Shown one piece after another: positions 20,101 to 26,746 of a stretch of 64,000 nucleotides of DNA. The notes under the pieces are model-generated. The model saw nothing but the letters and a program-made list of their open reading frames with translations. It did no database searches and was not told the origin of the DNA. Origin of the DNA: Shewanella sp. TC10 (GTDB taxonomy: Bacteria > Pseudomonadota > Gammaproteobacteria > Enterobacterales > Shewanellaceae); the NCBI RefSeq assembly GCF_009663145.1, contig NZ_VKHR01000003.1:4-64003 (forward strand), in the 5' to 3' direction. The translations under genes were made by a program, and so were the position numbers. How positions within the stretch are numbered: position 1 is the stretch's first letter; every line of letters starts with the position of its first letter.

Positions 20101-20814
20101 ATCGACTTAACTGCTTATTATGATGTCCTTGCCGATATTGATCGTCGTATTGCATCTCAAAGTGCTCGCATTACGCGTGAGGTGGGAGAGGAGCTGTTCC
20201 TTGATGGTGTGTCTGAGTCTGCGGTTAAGATCCGATCGCGAATTAGTGAGTTAGAGTTCTGGCCTGAACTAGAAGTATTTGTAAAAGCCTTCAAGCAATG
20301 GAAAGCTGATGGCTTTAGCCAACTGCCGGATGAGCATTACACATCGAGTATGCGCCGTGCCCTTGATATTATTGGTCGCTCGGCCTTATCTGGCGGTATT
20401 GCTAAGTTGCTTGAAATTGAACTGCGCCTAAAAGAAGGTAACAGCGACTTAATCATTCGCACCGACAGACAGCTAAATGAATCTTCAAGCCATGGTATGG
20501 CTTACTTAATTTTGTGTAAGTTCTTATTGGCCTTTACGCGTTTATTACGTGGTAAAGCGGATGTCACTATTCATTGGCCGATTGATGAATTAGGCACCTT
20601 GCATCATACCAATGTGAAAAAGATCTTTGATGCCTGTGTGAACAACAACATTAGTGTATTAGGTGCTTTTCCGAATCCAGAATCCGAAGTACTTAATCTG
20701 TTTGCTAACCGCTACATCATTAATAAACAAACCCGCAAGCTGCAAGTGGTAAAACCTAAAAGTAACCCGCTGGCTGAACGTTTAAGCCAACGAGCTAACA
20801 AGGAGGCTATCTAA
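17140..20814 (+). CDS. SMC/MukB-like coiled-coil ATPase (DUF3584-like)
   Basis: 1224 residues with SMC architecture. Walker A GTNASGKT is at 30-37. Long coiled coils run ~270-520 and ~610-920, with a globular hinge-like insert between them (~530-610, FPQSHTLLEFLRKESPGW). An ABC-signature-like SSSHGMAYLI lies at ~1115 and a Walker B-like TIHWPIDE at ~1143-1150. The head layout (N-terminal P-loop, C-terminal signature and Walker B) is that of condensin ATPases, but the sequence differs from MukB and from the MksB/JetC I know. Length and P-loop placement recall Pfam DUF3584, from memory. First gene of a three-gene operon: the stop overlaps the next start (TAATG). Expected role is DNA loop extrusion or plasmid/phage surveillance; unproven. 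Confidence 0.85.
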   Translation: MPSLIRIVLINTHLPGVVELQLDGHTNICGTNASGKTTLQRLVPVFYGEYPSRVVPSTRDSFERWYLPHDSSYIIYEYQKSDGNLYQAVMASAGDGKGVNYRFIAKGFELDDYVKTRNGDTIICHTMAELGREMKRAQVTHTNLLNTREYRAIIQHDRSLLTTGGNKGELRTYAHHFSLCDSEYSLRHIEKLAKAVHSKEGKMETVKSMVAAILEEDGVNPPTSRLNPQRVESWIRESQLVQGFEQIRPEFEKLEQEFNQLLSAELRLGSLAKGYRADETIEAERQELSQNESKDASLQLRLLDEEWKEARDEISQELSFAQGDTRKYEAELDSIEDQYEGFLNSNIEQAKADLDSLDNWRSDLENLTERHKLQTEKHQDIEAAYSTRRSKIAEQLHRELESLHEEQDEARENRDSQREASSDDLAKLENLWREKTDAGKATFAEQEYQLKLTRGELSHQIEGVTYTEEEKMTLAVFDERISRADEEQEICNQKVDRLSADERKLRAKRDQVSEALRIASVRVNERLTDVDDVKGVLFPQSHTLLEFLRKESPGWEQSFGKVIAPELLHRTDLHPSVTGKSEDALFGIGLDLKAIEVPDYASSEQDLRLRLNKAEEALAQAEELKGENEDQLVAINDELDNLNKELTFARTAYKNSREDVRRLFDEKRSTQAQINQALADRKAHASKRLIQLDNELKQQHNHHLEWLSEQKEQALEARMEKNAYWQDVVGALDNQLGQIKANIDTRRSNAKQEQKACDTWYKNELKSRGVDEAAIVALKGKIRELETQISNAEKRRSDVLRYDHWYQNAWLITKPKLQTDLSKVKQAALELEQQLANKTADVKQRKQQLETLKKASDAAQVDASENLTKLRAVMRKLAELKLAPNKDEADGSIGERLRQGEELLLQRDYLLGSVKQYVEHFDSVIASKSGSSLAEFWERARDESSFTNDKGIRLLDYRKLVPQLEQLLNVMVPQSLMAIREQGRIFGIDLTAYYDVLADIDRRIASQSARITREVGEELFLDGVSESAVKIRSRISELEFWPELEVFVKAFKQWKADGFSQLPDEHYTSSMRRALDIIGRSALSGGIAKLLEIELRLKEGNSDLIIRTDRQLNESSSHGMAYLILCKFLLAFTRLLRGKADVTIHWPIDELGTLHHTNVKKIFDACVNNNISVLGAFPNPESEVLNLFANRYIINKQTRKLQVVKPKSNPLAERLSQRANKEAI

Positions 20815-21521
20815 TGTCTGAGTCAATGCAAACCACTTTTTCCTCTAAAAACCCAGTGTCTTCACAAAGCACAATGTCTTCTGAAACGGCATTAGTCGGA
20901 ACTGGCATGCTGATAGAGCAGTTACTTCGTGGTGAGTTTATTTGCCGCACGACCAATGAAGATGGTTGGCGAGCCCTTAAAAATAGCACTACTTTTGACA
21001 AGGTTGAGCAATACCTTAATCAGATTAATCGTACGATTTCTTCTGCAGCCGAAGGGGATGTGTTCTTTTGTGGTTATCAGCAATTAGGCGAACAAGAGAA
21101 AAAGGTTATTTCGAGTCAGTTTAAAGATATCTGTTCAGCACTGATCCCTTTAGTTGAATGGTTGGTGCTAGTACAAGAAAGTAGTGGCCAAGATGCCCCT
21201 TTAAGTGAAGGCGCCCCAATACGACTTACTGAGCTGCAAGCAAGAATTGAAGATACCCCAGCTTTTATGGAGCAATTAGCTAAGTTAAGCCAATATCGAT
21301 TATTCGGCTCAACCAGCAGTAACGTGGATAACCAAATAAAGCTGGTATTTAAACGTTTAGTAGAGCTCGGCTATCTTGTTAAACCTAATAGCGAAAAACA
21401 GATTTATATCGCCACAGGCAAACTGGATTATTTGTATGAAGTGATTCGTTTCATTGATGAAACAGAAGGTTTAAGCCTTGAGGCGCAAGCTGAAACAGCC
21501 ACGCAACGGGATTTAGTATGA
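20814..21521 (+). CDS. MukE/MksE-like (Kite) partner of the SMC-like ATPase, putative
   Basis: 235 residues, mostly helical. It starts one base inside the stop of the ATPase gene (TAATG) and its own stop overlaps the next start by 4 bp (ATGA), so the three products are probably made in fixed ratio. An N-terminal flexible Ser/Thr-rich stretch (1-25) precedes GTGMLIEQLLRGEFICRTTN, and the C-terminal half holds a winged-helix-like pattern (NQIKLVFKRLVELGYLVKPN then SEKQIYIATGKLDYLYEVI). Size, two-domain layout and gene context match Kite proteins such as MukE and MksE; direct sequence similarity is weak, so the family is inferred. Confidence 0.7.
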   Translation: MSESMQTTFSSKNPVSSQSTMSSETALVGTGMLIEQLLRGEFICRTTNEDGWRALKNSTTFDKVEQYLNQINRTISSAAEGDVFFCGYQQLGEQEKKVISSQFKDICSALIPLVEWLVLVQESSGQDAPLSEGAPIRLTELQARIEDTPAFMEQLAKLSQYRLFGSTSSNVDNQIKLVFKRLVELGYLVKPNSEKQIYIATGKLDYLYEVIRFIDETEGLSLEAQAETATQRDLV

Positions 21522-22738
21522 GTAATAATTTACATCAAGCCGGGGTTAAGCTGCTTAAACAGCTCAGTCGTCATGCTGATGTGGTTATGGATGCCTATTT
21601 AGCGGGCTCTGTCAGTGAATCCACCCACGATGTAGCGGTGATTGAAAAGCTGAAAAAGAGTGGCATTTTATGGCGACCGGAACCGGATGAAGAGTTACGA
21701 CTAAAGCGTTCAGTGCGAGCATTGCTTGAAGAAGCATTAAGTGATGAGCGTAACCGACAGATTGATGCCAATGTGGGCTCTGCATTTGGAACGATTAAGA
21801 CCTTAGCAGATCACTACAAAGAGGCACGTCATAATATAGATTATGGCGCAGCTGAGGCGTATTTGGCTGATTTGAGTGAACATGTTTATAGCTTTACAGA
21901 TAGCCTACGCTATTCCATCAGGGTGTTATGGGGCCGAATCAATAATGAGTTTGGTTATGTCGGAAGCATTAATGCCAAAATTCGTGAAAACGAACTGGCT
22001 CAAAGTCAGGTTAGTGAATTACTCAATGGCTTGGAGATGTTTCAGTTTAGCGAACTGAGTGAAATAGCCGGTGATATTCGTGAATTAAGACGTTTGCTAG
22101 TCACCAACTTACAAGAGACCTTAAGCCAATGCACGTTAGAGCTTAGCGCGGTGCAAGGTCGATTATTAGAACTTATTGGTCGCTTTAGGCAAATCCAAGG
22201 ACGAACTCGATTATTAAAAGGATTTTTACTGCACACTGATTTACACCCTGATTATCAACCTGAAAATCATGTCGCTCATAAGCATGTACCGAGGTTGTTT
22301 AATTGTGCTGAAGCGATTATTAAACCTGCTAGTGTCGATGTTAATAACGCAAGCCATGAAATTGTCTTGCTTGAAGCTGTCTCTAAAATCAAAGCGATTA
22401 GCCGCGATCTGCTTCCAAGCAAAGTCCGTGAGCATAATGTCGAAACCACAATGACAGAAGTTGAGGATTTTGATATTCCTGATAATCCACTGAAATTAGC
22501 TGTTGATGAGTATTTCTGTGAAGTGATCGACTCAGGGCTGAGACAGTCAGCACTGGAATACCTCAAAGCGAATAAATTAGAGTGGGAAGCGGAAAACTGG
22601 CTGTATCAAGTTATTGGTGGCTATGAAGGCTTGCCCGATGAGCATAAAGCGTATTTTGAGCTTGAACCCATAGGTGAACCTGATCCTGTTTATAATGGTA
22701 ACTTTATGATCCACGATGTCGAGTTGTGGTTGGCATAA
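21518..22738 (+). CDS. MukF/MksF-like kleisin partner of the SMC-like ATPase, putative
   Basis: 406 residues. An N-terminal winged-helix-like block (VAVIEKLKKSGILWRPEPDE, then RSVRALLEEALSDERN) leads into a long helical middle (~90-300, RLLVTNLQETLSQCTLEL) and a compact C-terminal domain (~330-406) ending in NFMIHDVELWLA. This N-WHD, helical, C-terminal-domain order and the size fit the MukF/MksF kleisin class. Last gene of the operon, overlapping the previous one by 4 bp; a strong terminator follows. No Toprim nuclease (JetD of Wadjet) is found downstream. Confidence 0.65.
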   Translation: MSNNLHQAGVKLLKQLSRHADVVMDAYLAGSVSESTHDVAVIEKLKKSGILWRPEPDEELRLKRSVRALLEEALSDERNRQIDANVGSAFGTIKTLADHYKEARHNIDYGAAEAYLADLSEHVYSFTDSLRYSIRVLWGRINNEFGYVGSINAKIRENELAQSQVSELLNGLEMFQFSELSEIAGDIRELRRLLVTNLQETLSQCTLELSAVQGRLLELIGRFRQIQGRTRLLKGFLLHTDLHPDYQPENHVAHKHVPRLFNCAEAIIKPASVDVNNASHEIVLLEAVSKIKAISRDLLPSKVREHNVETTMTEVEDFDIPDNPLKLAVDEYFCEVIDSGLRQSALEYLKANKLEWEAENWLYQVIGGYEGLPDEHKAYFELEPIGEPDPVYNGNFMIHDVELWLA

Positions 22739-22761
22739 CCCGAGCTAATCATTTATTTGAG

Positions 22762-22792
22762 AAAGCAGTTAAGGCAACTTAACTGCTTTTTT
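22762..22792 (+). terminator. Intrinsic terminator of the SMC-like operon
   Basis: Perfect 12-bp stem aaagcagttaag (22762-22773) and cttaactgcttt (22778-22789) capped by a gcaa tetraloop and followed by Ts. Confidence 0.92.
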
Positions 22793-23267
22793 ACTGGCTA
22801 GAATTTAGTCAGCCGAATTGATTGTGATGATTTAACAGTAGCGACTCAAATGGTTTTATATTGATACATTTATCGATCTTGCTGATAACATTGTGATTGA
22901 TTTCATTTAGTAACAAATGTTATTGCTTACGAGTGTTATGGCATCAAGGCAAAACATATTGCATTAAGCCAGTGTATCTAACTTAATTTTGTAATTTAAC
23001 TAACCGATTTTGCTGTTATGGAGTTGTGTTTTGGTTTTGAAAACTGGCATAACAGCCAATTTGATTAAATTTCATGGTTTAATTGTTTTAAAACAGTCAA
23101 TTATACCTCACTGTAAATATCTGCGTTCAATCCCTTTTACAACTTATTGATCTCTAACATTGAAATATGTTGCATCTTGTTTCAGTATCCTTGTCGTTAA
23201 AAATAATTAAAACAAATTTTATCGTCGTTTTTAGGTGTTTTCTTTCTGAAGTCGGCTTGAACTAGGA
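22793..23267 (+). other. Intergenic region and leader of the symporter gene
   Basis: About 475 bp without a supported gene. A 9-bp inverted repeat gctgttatg (23012-23020) and cataacagc (23048-23056) lies ~210 bp before the symporter. A TGTGATTGATTTCATT sequence near 22890 loosely resembles a CRP site (left half perfect, right half poor). No further feature is supported. Confidence 0.4.
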
Positions 23268-24524
23268 ATGCAGAAAAATATGACCAAATCATTATCGACT
23301 CGAATTTTTATCGGGTTATTCTTAGGGGTACTACTGGGTAGTATCGTTCAATTTGCGCTAAATGATGTGGCGTTCTTTTCGGGGACATTAGTCGAAGTTG
23401 CTTCTGGCATAGGTAAAATGTTCGTCAACATGATCATGATGCTAGTGGTGCCATTAGTGTTTGTCAGTATCGTTTGTGGCGTGTGTGAACTTCAAGACTT
23501 AAAAAGCTTTGGTCGCTTAGGCGGTAAAACATTTAGCTTTTACATTATTAATACCCTAGTGGCGATTACGGCAGCTTTTGCGGTAGCGATGTTAATCGAG
23601 CCTGGTAAAGGCGTTGATATGTCTAGTGCTGGTGGCGTAGATATTACCGCCACTGAACTGCCAAATTTGATGACCTTGATTGTCAATATCGTACCAAATA
23701 ATCCATTCTCGGCATTTACGTCAGGCAATATGCTGCAAGTCATTTTCATGGCGCTATTACTTGGTGGCGTGATTAAGTCATTAGGTGAAGTTGCTAAAGG
23801 CGCAGTGAAGGGCTTTCAAACCGCTAACGTCATTATGATGCGTTTGATTTCAGTGGTGATGAACCTTGCCCCTATCGGTGTGTTTGCATTGATGTTCAAG
23901 CTTGGTGCGACGCTAGAGCCTGAAATCTTCTTCAGTGTGGTGCAATATTTACTGCTAATTCTTGGGTTGTTATTACTGTGGATTTTTGTGGTATACCCAT
24001 ATGCAGTAAGCTTCTTCACACAAGTTAGTGCTAAGCAGTTCCGTGAAAAAACCCGTGAGCAAATCTTGTTCTCGCTATCAACGGCGAGTTCAAATGCCAC
24101 GATTCCAGTCACCATGCGTACCTTGACTGATAAGTTAGGTGTTAACCGTGCAGTTGCTGGTTTTGGTGTGCCACTGGGCGCGACGATGAACATGGGCGGT
24201 GTATCAATTTACATCACTATTGCAATCTTCTTTGTTGCCAATGCTTTTGGTATGCCAATTAGTGGCGATCAAATTCCAGCCTTATTGTTCAGTGTTTTCT
24301 TATTGTCAGTGGGTGCAGGTGGTGTTCCTGGTGGCGGGATGGTTATGATTGGTGTGCTTATTCACCAAATGGGATTACCAGTTGAAGCGTTTGCTATTGT
24401 TGCAGCGTTAGACCGTATCATCGATATGGTGTTGACGTCATGTAATGTCGTAGGTGATACAGCGGTACTAACCATCGTTGACCAAACTGAAAAGCCGCAC
24501 CAAATTGAAGCTGAAAAAGCTTAA
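23268..24524 (+). CDS. Dicarboxylate/amino acid:cation symporter (DAACS/SLC1 family)
   Basis: Inner-membrane Na+ or H+-coupled uptake of acidic amino acids or C4-dicarboxylates. 418 residues with eight membrane helices and two re-entrant hairpins. The serine-rich hairpin SLSTASSNATIPVTM, the unwound helix 7 motif ATMNMGGVSI (NMDGT in most members), the second hairpin GAGGVPGGGMVMI and helix 8 DRIIDMVLTSCNVVGD are all present. The Asp-to-Gly change in NMDGT (here NMGGV) may alter cation binding. AGGA abuts ATG 23268, so ATG 23280 is an alternative start. Confidence 0.93.
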   Translation: MQKNMTKSLSTRIFIGLFLGVLLGSIVQFALNDVAFFSGTLVEVASGIGKMFVNMIMMLVVPLVFVSIVCGVCELQDLKSFGRLGGKTFSFYIINTLVAITAAFAVAMLIEPGKGVDMSSAGGVDITATELPNLMTLIVNIVPNNPFSAFTSGNMLQVIFMALLLGGVIKSLGEVAKGAVKGFQTANVIMMRLISVVMNLAPIGVFALMFKLGATLEPEIFFSVVQYLLLILGLLLLWIFVVYPYAVSFFTQVSAKQFREKTREQILFSLSTASSNATIPVTMRTLTDKLGVNRAVAGFGVPLGATMNMGGVSIYITIAIFFVANAFGMPISGDQIPALLFSVFLLSVGAGGVPGGGMVMIGVLIHQMGLPVEAFAIVAALDRIIDMVLTSCNVVGDTAVLTIVDQTEKPHQIEAEKA

Positions 24525-24556
24525 GTTTGATTGAGTCTTTTGGGGCTCAAGGAACC

Positions 24557-24597
24557 GTTAACCCTATGCTTAACCGTTCGTTGAACATAGGGTTAAC
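24557..24597 (+). repeat. 12-bp inverted repeat ahead of the symporter terminator
   Basis: Perfect arms gttaaccctatg (24557-24568) and catagggttaac (24586-24597) with a 17-nt loop. It has no T-run of its own; the true terminator follows at once. It may protect the mRNA 3' end. Confidence 0.6.
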
Positions 24598-24600
24598 AAA

Positions 24601-24625
24601 AGGTCTGCATTTGCAGACCTTTTTT
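24601..24625 (+). terminator. Intrinsic terminator after the symporter gene
   Basis: 9-bp stem aggtctgca (24601-24609) and tgcagacct (24612-24620) with a two-base gap and a run of Ts. Flanking As and Ts extend the stem. Confidence 0.9.
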
Positions 24626-24669
24626 GTATATGCTGAGTTAACTATCATAAAAATCAAAGGGAAGGTTAA

Positions 24670-25425
24670 GTGAAATTAGGGATTGGATTTATTTTATTAC
24701 CATTAATGTTATTGATGGGATGTCAGTCAACGACGCATCATGGTGAAGCGCTGCCACAATATACGTTTATTGCTCACGATAATGATATGGAGCGAGTAGC
24801 ATCGGCGCAGTCTACTGCACAAGCAAACGGTAAATTGTTATTGGTGGTGATGGGGGCACAGTGGTGCCACGACAGTCGTGGTCTTGCAGCTAAGTTTTCG
24901 ACGAGTCAAATGCAAACCATATTATCTGATCGCTTTGAAACTGTGTTTGTTGATGTAGGCTATTTTGATGACATGCACTTTTTACCTCAAAAATATGCTT
25001 ATCCCGCTTACTTTGGCACGCCGACTGTGATGGTGATTACCCCTGAAACCAGCCAACTCCTCAATGAGATAAACTTATCTAAATGGCAAAGTGCTGACAG
25101 TGTTCCTATGGATGACTATCTAGCGTTCTTTTCAAGTATTGGTAGTCAACCAGTCGCGCGATTACATAGCTCTGCAGAACTTGATCTATTTACCGAAAAA
25201 AATGTGGCGAAAATGAAGCTGGGCTTTGATCATTTAAGACCGATTTGGGCTGCAGTAAGGGAGGGAAATACTGATAAGTCAGATGAGTTGCAAGCTGTCG
25301 CGACAGAAGTGTGGCAATTTCGCACACAATTACAAAAGGATATTGTCGCAATGAAACTACAGTTAGCCGAAGATCCTGCAGCAAAATTGAATTTTCCCGA
25401 TTATGCTCTTTTTAGCTGGCAGTAA
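24670..25425 (+). CDS. Thioredoxin-fold lipoprotein of unknown function
   Basis: 251 residues from GTG 24670, with GGAAGG upstream. A type II signal peptide with lipobox LLMGC places the mature start at Cys18, so it is membrane-anchored and faces the periplasm. The next ~110 residues read like a thioredoxin fold: GKLLLVVMGAQWCHDS with a WCxxS rather than CxxC centre, then TVFVDVGY and the cis-Pro-like TPTVMV. Only one Cys is in the active site, so it is a monothiol or a thiol-binding protein rather than a classical disulfide reductase. The C-terminal ~100 residues are helical. Confidence 0.82.
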   Translation: MKLGIGFILLPLMLLMGCQSTTHHGEALPQYTFIAHDNDMERVASAQSTAQANGKLLLVVMGAQWCHDSRGLAAKFSTSQMQTILSDRFETVFVDVGYFDDMHFLPQKYAYPAYFGTPTVMVITPETSQLLNEINLSKWQSADSVPMDDYLAFFSSIGSQPVARLHSSAELDLFTEKNVAKMKLGFDHLRPIWAAVREGNTDKSDELQAVATEVWQFRTQLQKDIVAMKLQLAEDPAAKLNFPDYALFSWQ

Positions 25426-25448
25426 TAACCGGGCCTAATACTCGAAAT

Positions 25449-25476
25449 AAAAAAACCGCCAACTGGCGGTTTTTTA
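25449..25476. terminator. Bidirectional terminator between lipoprotein gene and fbp
   Basis: 10-bp stem aaaaaccgcc (25451-25460) and ggcggttttt (25465-25474) with loop aact. Confidence 0.9.
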
Positions 25477-25516
25477 GTTAAACCTCACTTAAAAGATGAG
25501 GTTTAGAATAAGCAGC

Positions 25517-26509
25517 TTAGCTGATTTCAGGTTCACTACTGTAATCAAGACCATGGTAGCCAAGACAAGTTTCAACTTCGTTAGCTGACCCTAAAATTAC
25601 CGCTACACGTTGGTGAATCGCTTCTGGTTCAATATCTAAGATGTCACCATAACCAGTTGAGGCTTTACCACCGGCTTGTTCTACTAATAATGCCATTGGA
25701 TTAGCTTCATACATTAAACGTAGCTTGTATGGCTTCTCAGGGTTCTTATTATCGGTTGGATACATGAAAATACCGCCACGACATAACACGCGATGTACAT
25801 CACCCACCATGGCTGCAATCCAGCGCATATTGAAAGACTTCTCACGAGTGCCAATTTTACCTAGCAATAAATCGCTAATGTAAGTTTGCATTGGCGCTTC
25901 CCAGAAGCGTTGGTTTGACATATTAATGGCAAACTCAGCAGTGTCTTGGCTGATACTCACACTCGGATCTGTTAACAAGAATTCGTTTGTATCAGGATCA
26001 AGTGTATATAACTGAGTGCCATTACCTGTCGTTAATGCCATCATGGTTGATGGACCATAAAGGACATATCCAGCTGCAACTTGTTGACGACCGTTTTGCA
26101 AAAAGCTTTCTTCAGTTAACTCGCCTTCTTGCGAAGGAAGCACAGAGAAAATCGTGCCTACTAAAGAGTTGATATCAATGTTTGAAGAGCCATCTAATGG
26201 ATCAAAACAAACCAAGTATTCACCTTGTTTGTTGACTTCAACCACATAGTCTTCTTCTTCCGATGCTAAACCACGTACATTGCCTTCTGCTTTTAGCGCA
26301 TCTTTAAGCATGTCGTTAGTGATAACGTCGAGTTTCTTTTGCGTTTCGCCTTGAACATTTTCTTGTTCTGTTGCGCCTAAAACACCTGCGAGGGCGCCAT
26401 GACGAACGGCTTGGCTAATTTCTTTTGAGCAATCAGCTAAGCTCAAAATTAATTGTGAAAGGGATTCTGATACAGCTTGTTTTGTAAGGGTTTGTGTCAA
26501 AGTTTGCAT
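25517..26509 (-). CDS. fbp: Fructose-1,6-bisphosphatase class I
   Basis: Hydrolyses fructose 1,6-bisphosphate to fructose 6-phosphate, the committed gluconeogenic step, in the cytoplasm. 330 residues, the standard length. Metal-binding signatures are intact: SEEEDYVV (first Glu pair), [13 protein letters not shown] (DPLDGSSN) and the substrate region [32 protein letters not shown]. The gene faces away from the DPP IV gene across a 230-bp divergent region. Confidence 0.97.
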   Translation of the reverse strand: MQTLTQTLTKQAVSESLSQLILSLADCSKEISQAVRHGALAGVLGATEQENVQGETQKKLDVITNDMLKDALKAEGNVRGLASEEEDYVVEVNKQGEYLVCFDPLDGSSNIDINSLVGTIFSVLPSQEGELTEESFLQNGRQQVAAGYVLYGPSTMMALTTGNGTQLYTLDPDTNEFLLTDPSVSISQDTAEFAINMSNQRFWEAPMQTYISDLLLGKIGTREKSFNMRWIAAMVGDVHRVLCRGGIFMYPTDNKNPEKPYKLRLMYEANPMALLVEQAGGKASTGYGDILDIEPEAIHQRVAVILGSANEVETCLGYHGLDYSSEPEIS

Positions 26510-26659
26510 GCTTGTTCCTAAGACAGTAGAGGTTAAGGTCGGTAACCAGTGGTTAATGTTTTAATTTATTGCCACAGATAATACCTTAGATCAGCTTTCA
26601 TTACAGCGTGAAAAAGCTGAGCAATATATGACTTAGAGCCGATTTGTTATAAACTCACG

Positions 26660-26688
26660 CCAAATACCAACTTTAGGTTGGTATTTGG
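26660..26688. promoter_or_regulatory. 12-bp palindrome in the fbp / DPP IV divergent promoter region
   Basis: Perfect arms ccaaataccaac (26660-26671) and gttggtatttgg (26677-26688) with loop tttag. It lies between divergent genes, so it is not a normal terminator for either. Operator or 5' leader hairpin of the peptidase gene. Confidence 0.55.
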
Positions 26689-26746
26689 TTAAATTGAAAA
26701 AAATAACAATAAGAAGTTTACACCATAATTTTTGTAAGGAATGACC

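Noticed and set aside
17140-22738. A complete Wadjet (JetABCD) defence system
   Set aside because: The order differs, the ATPase is of another family, and no JetD-type nuclease is present in the window.
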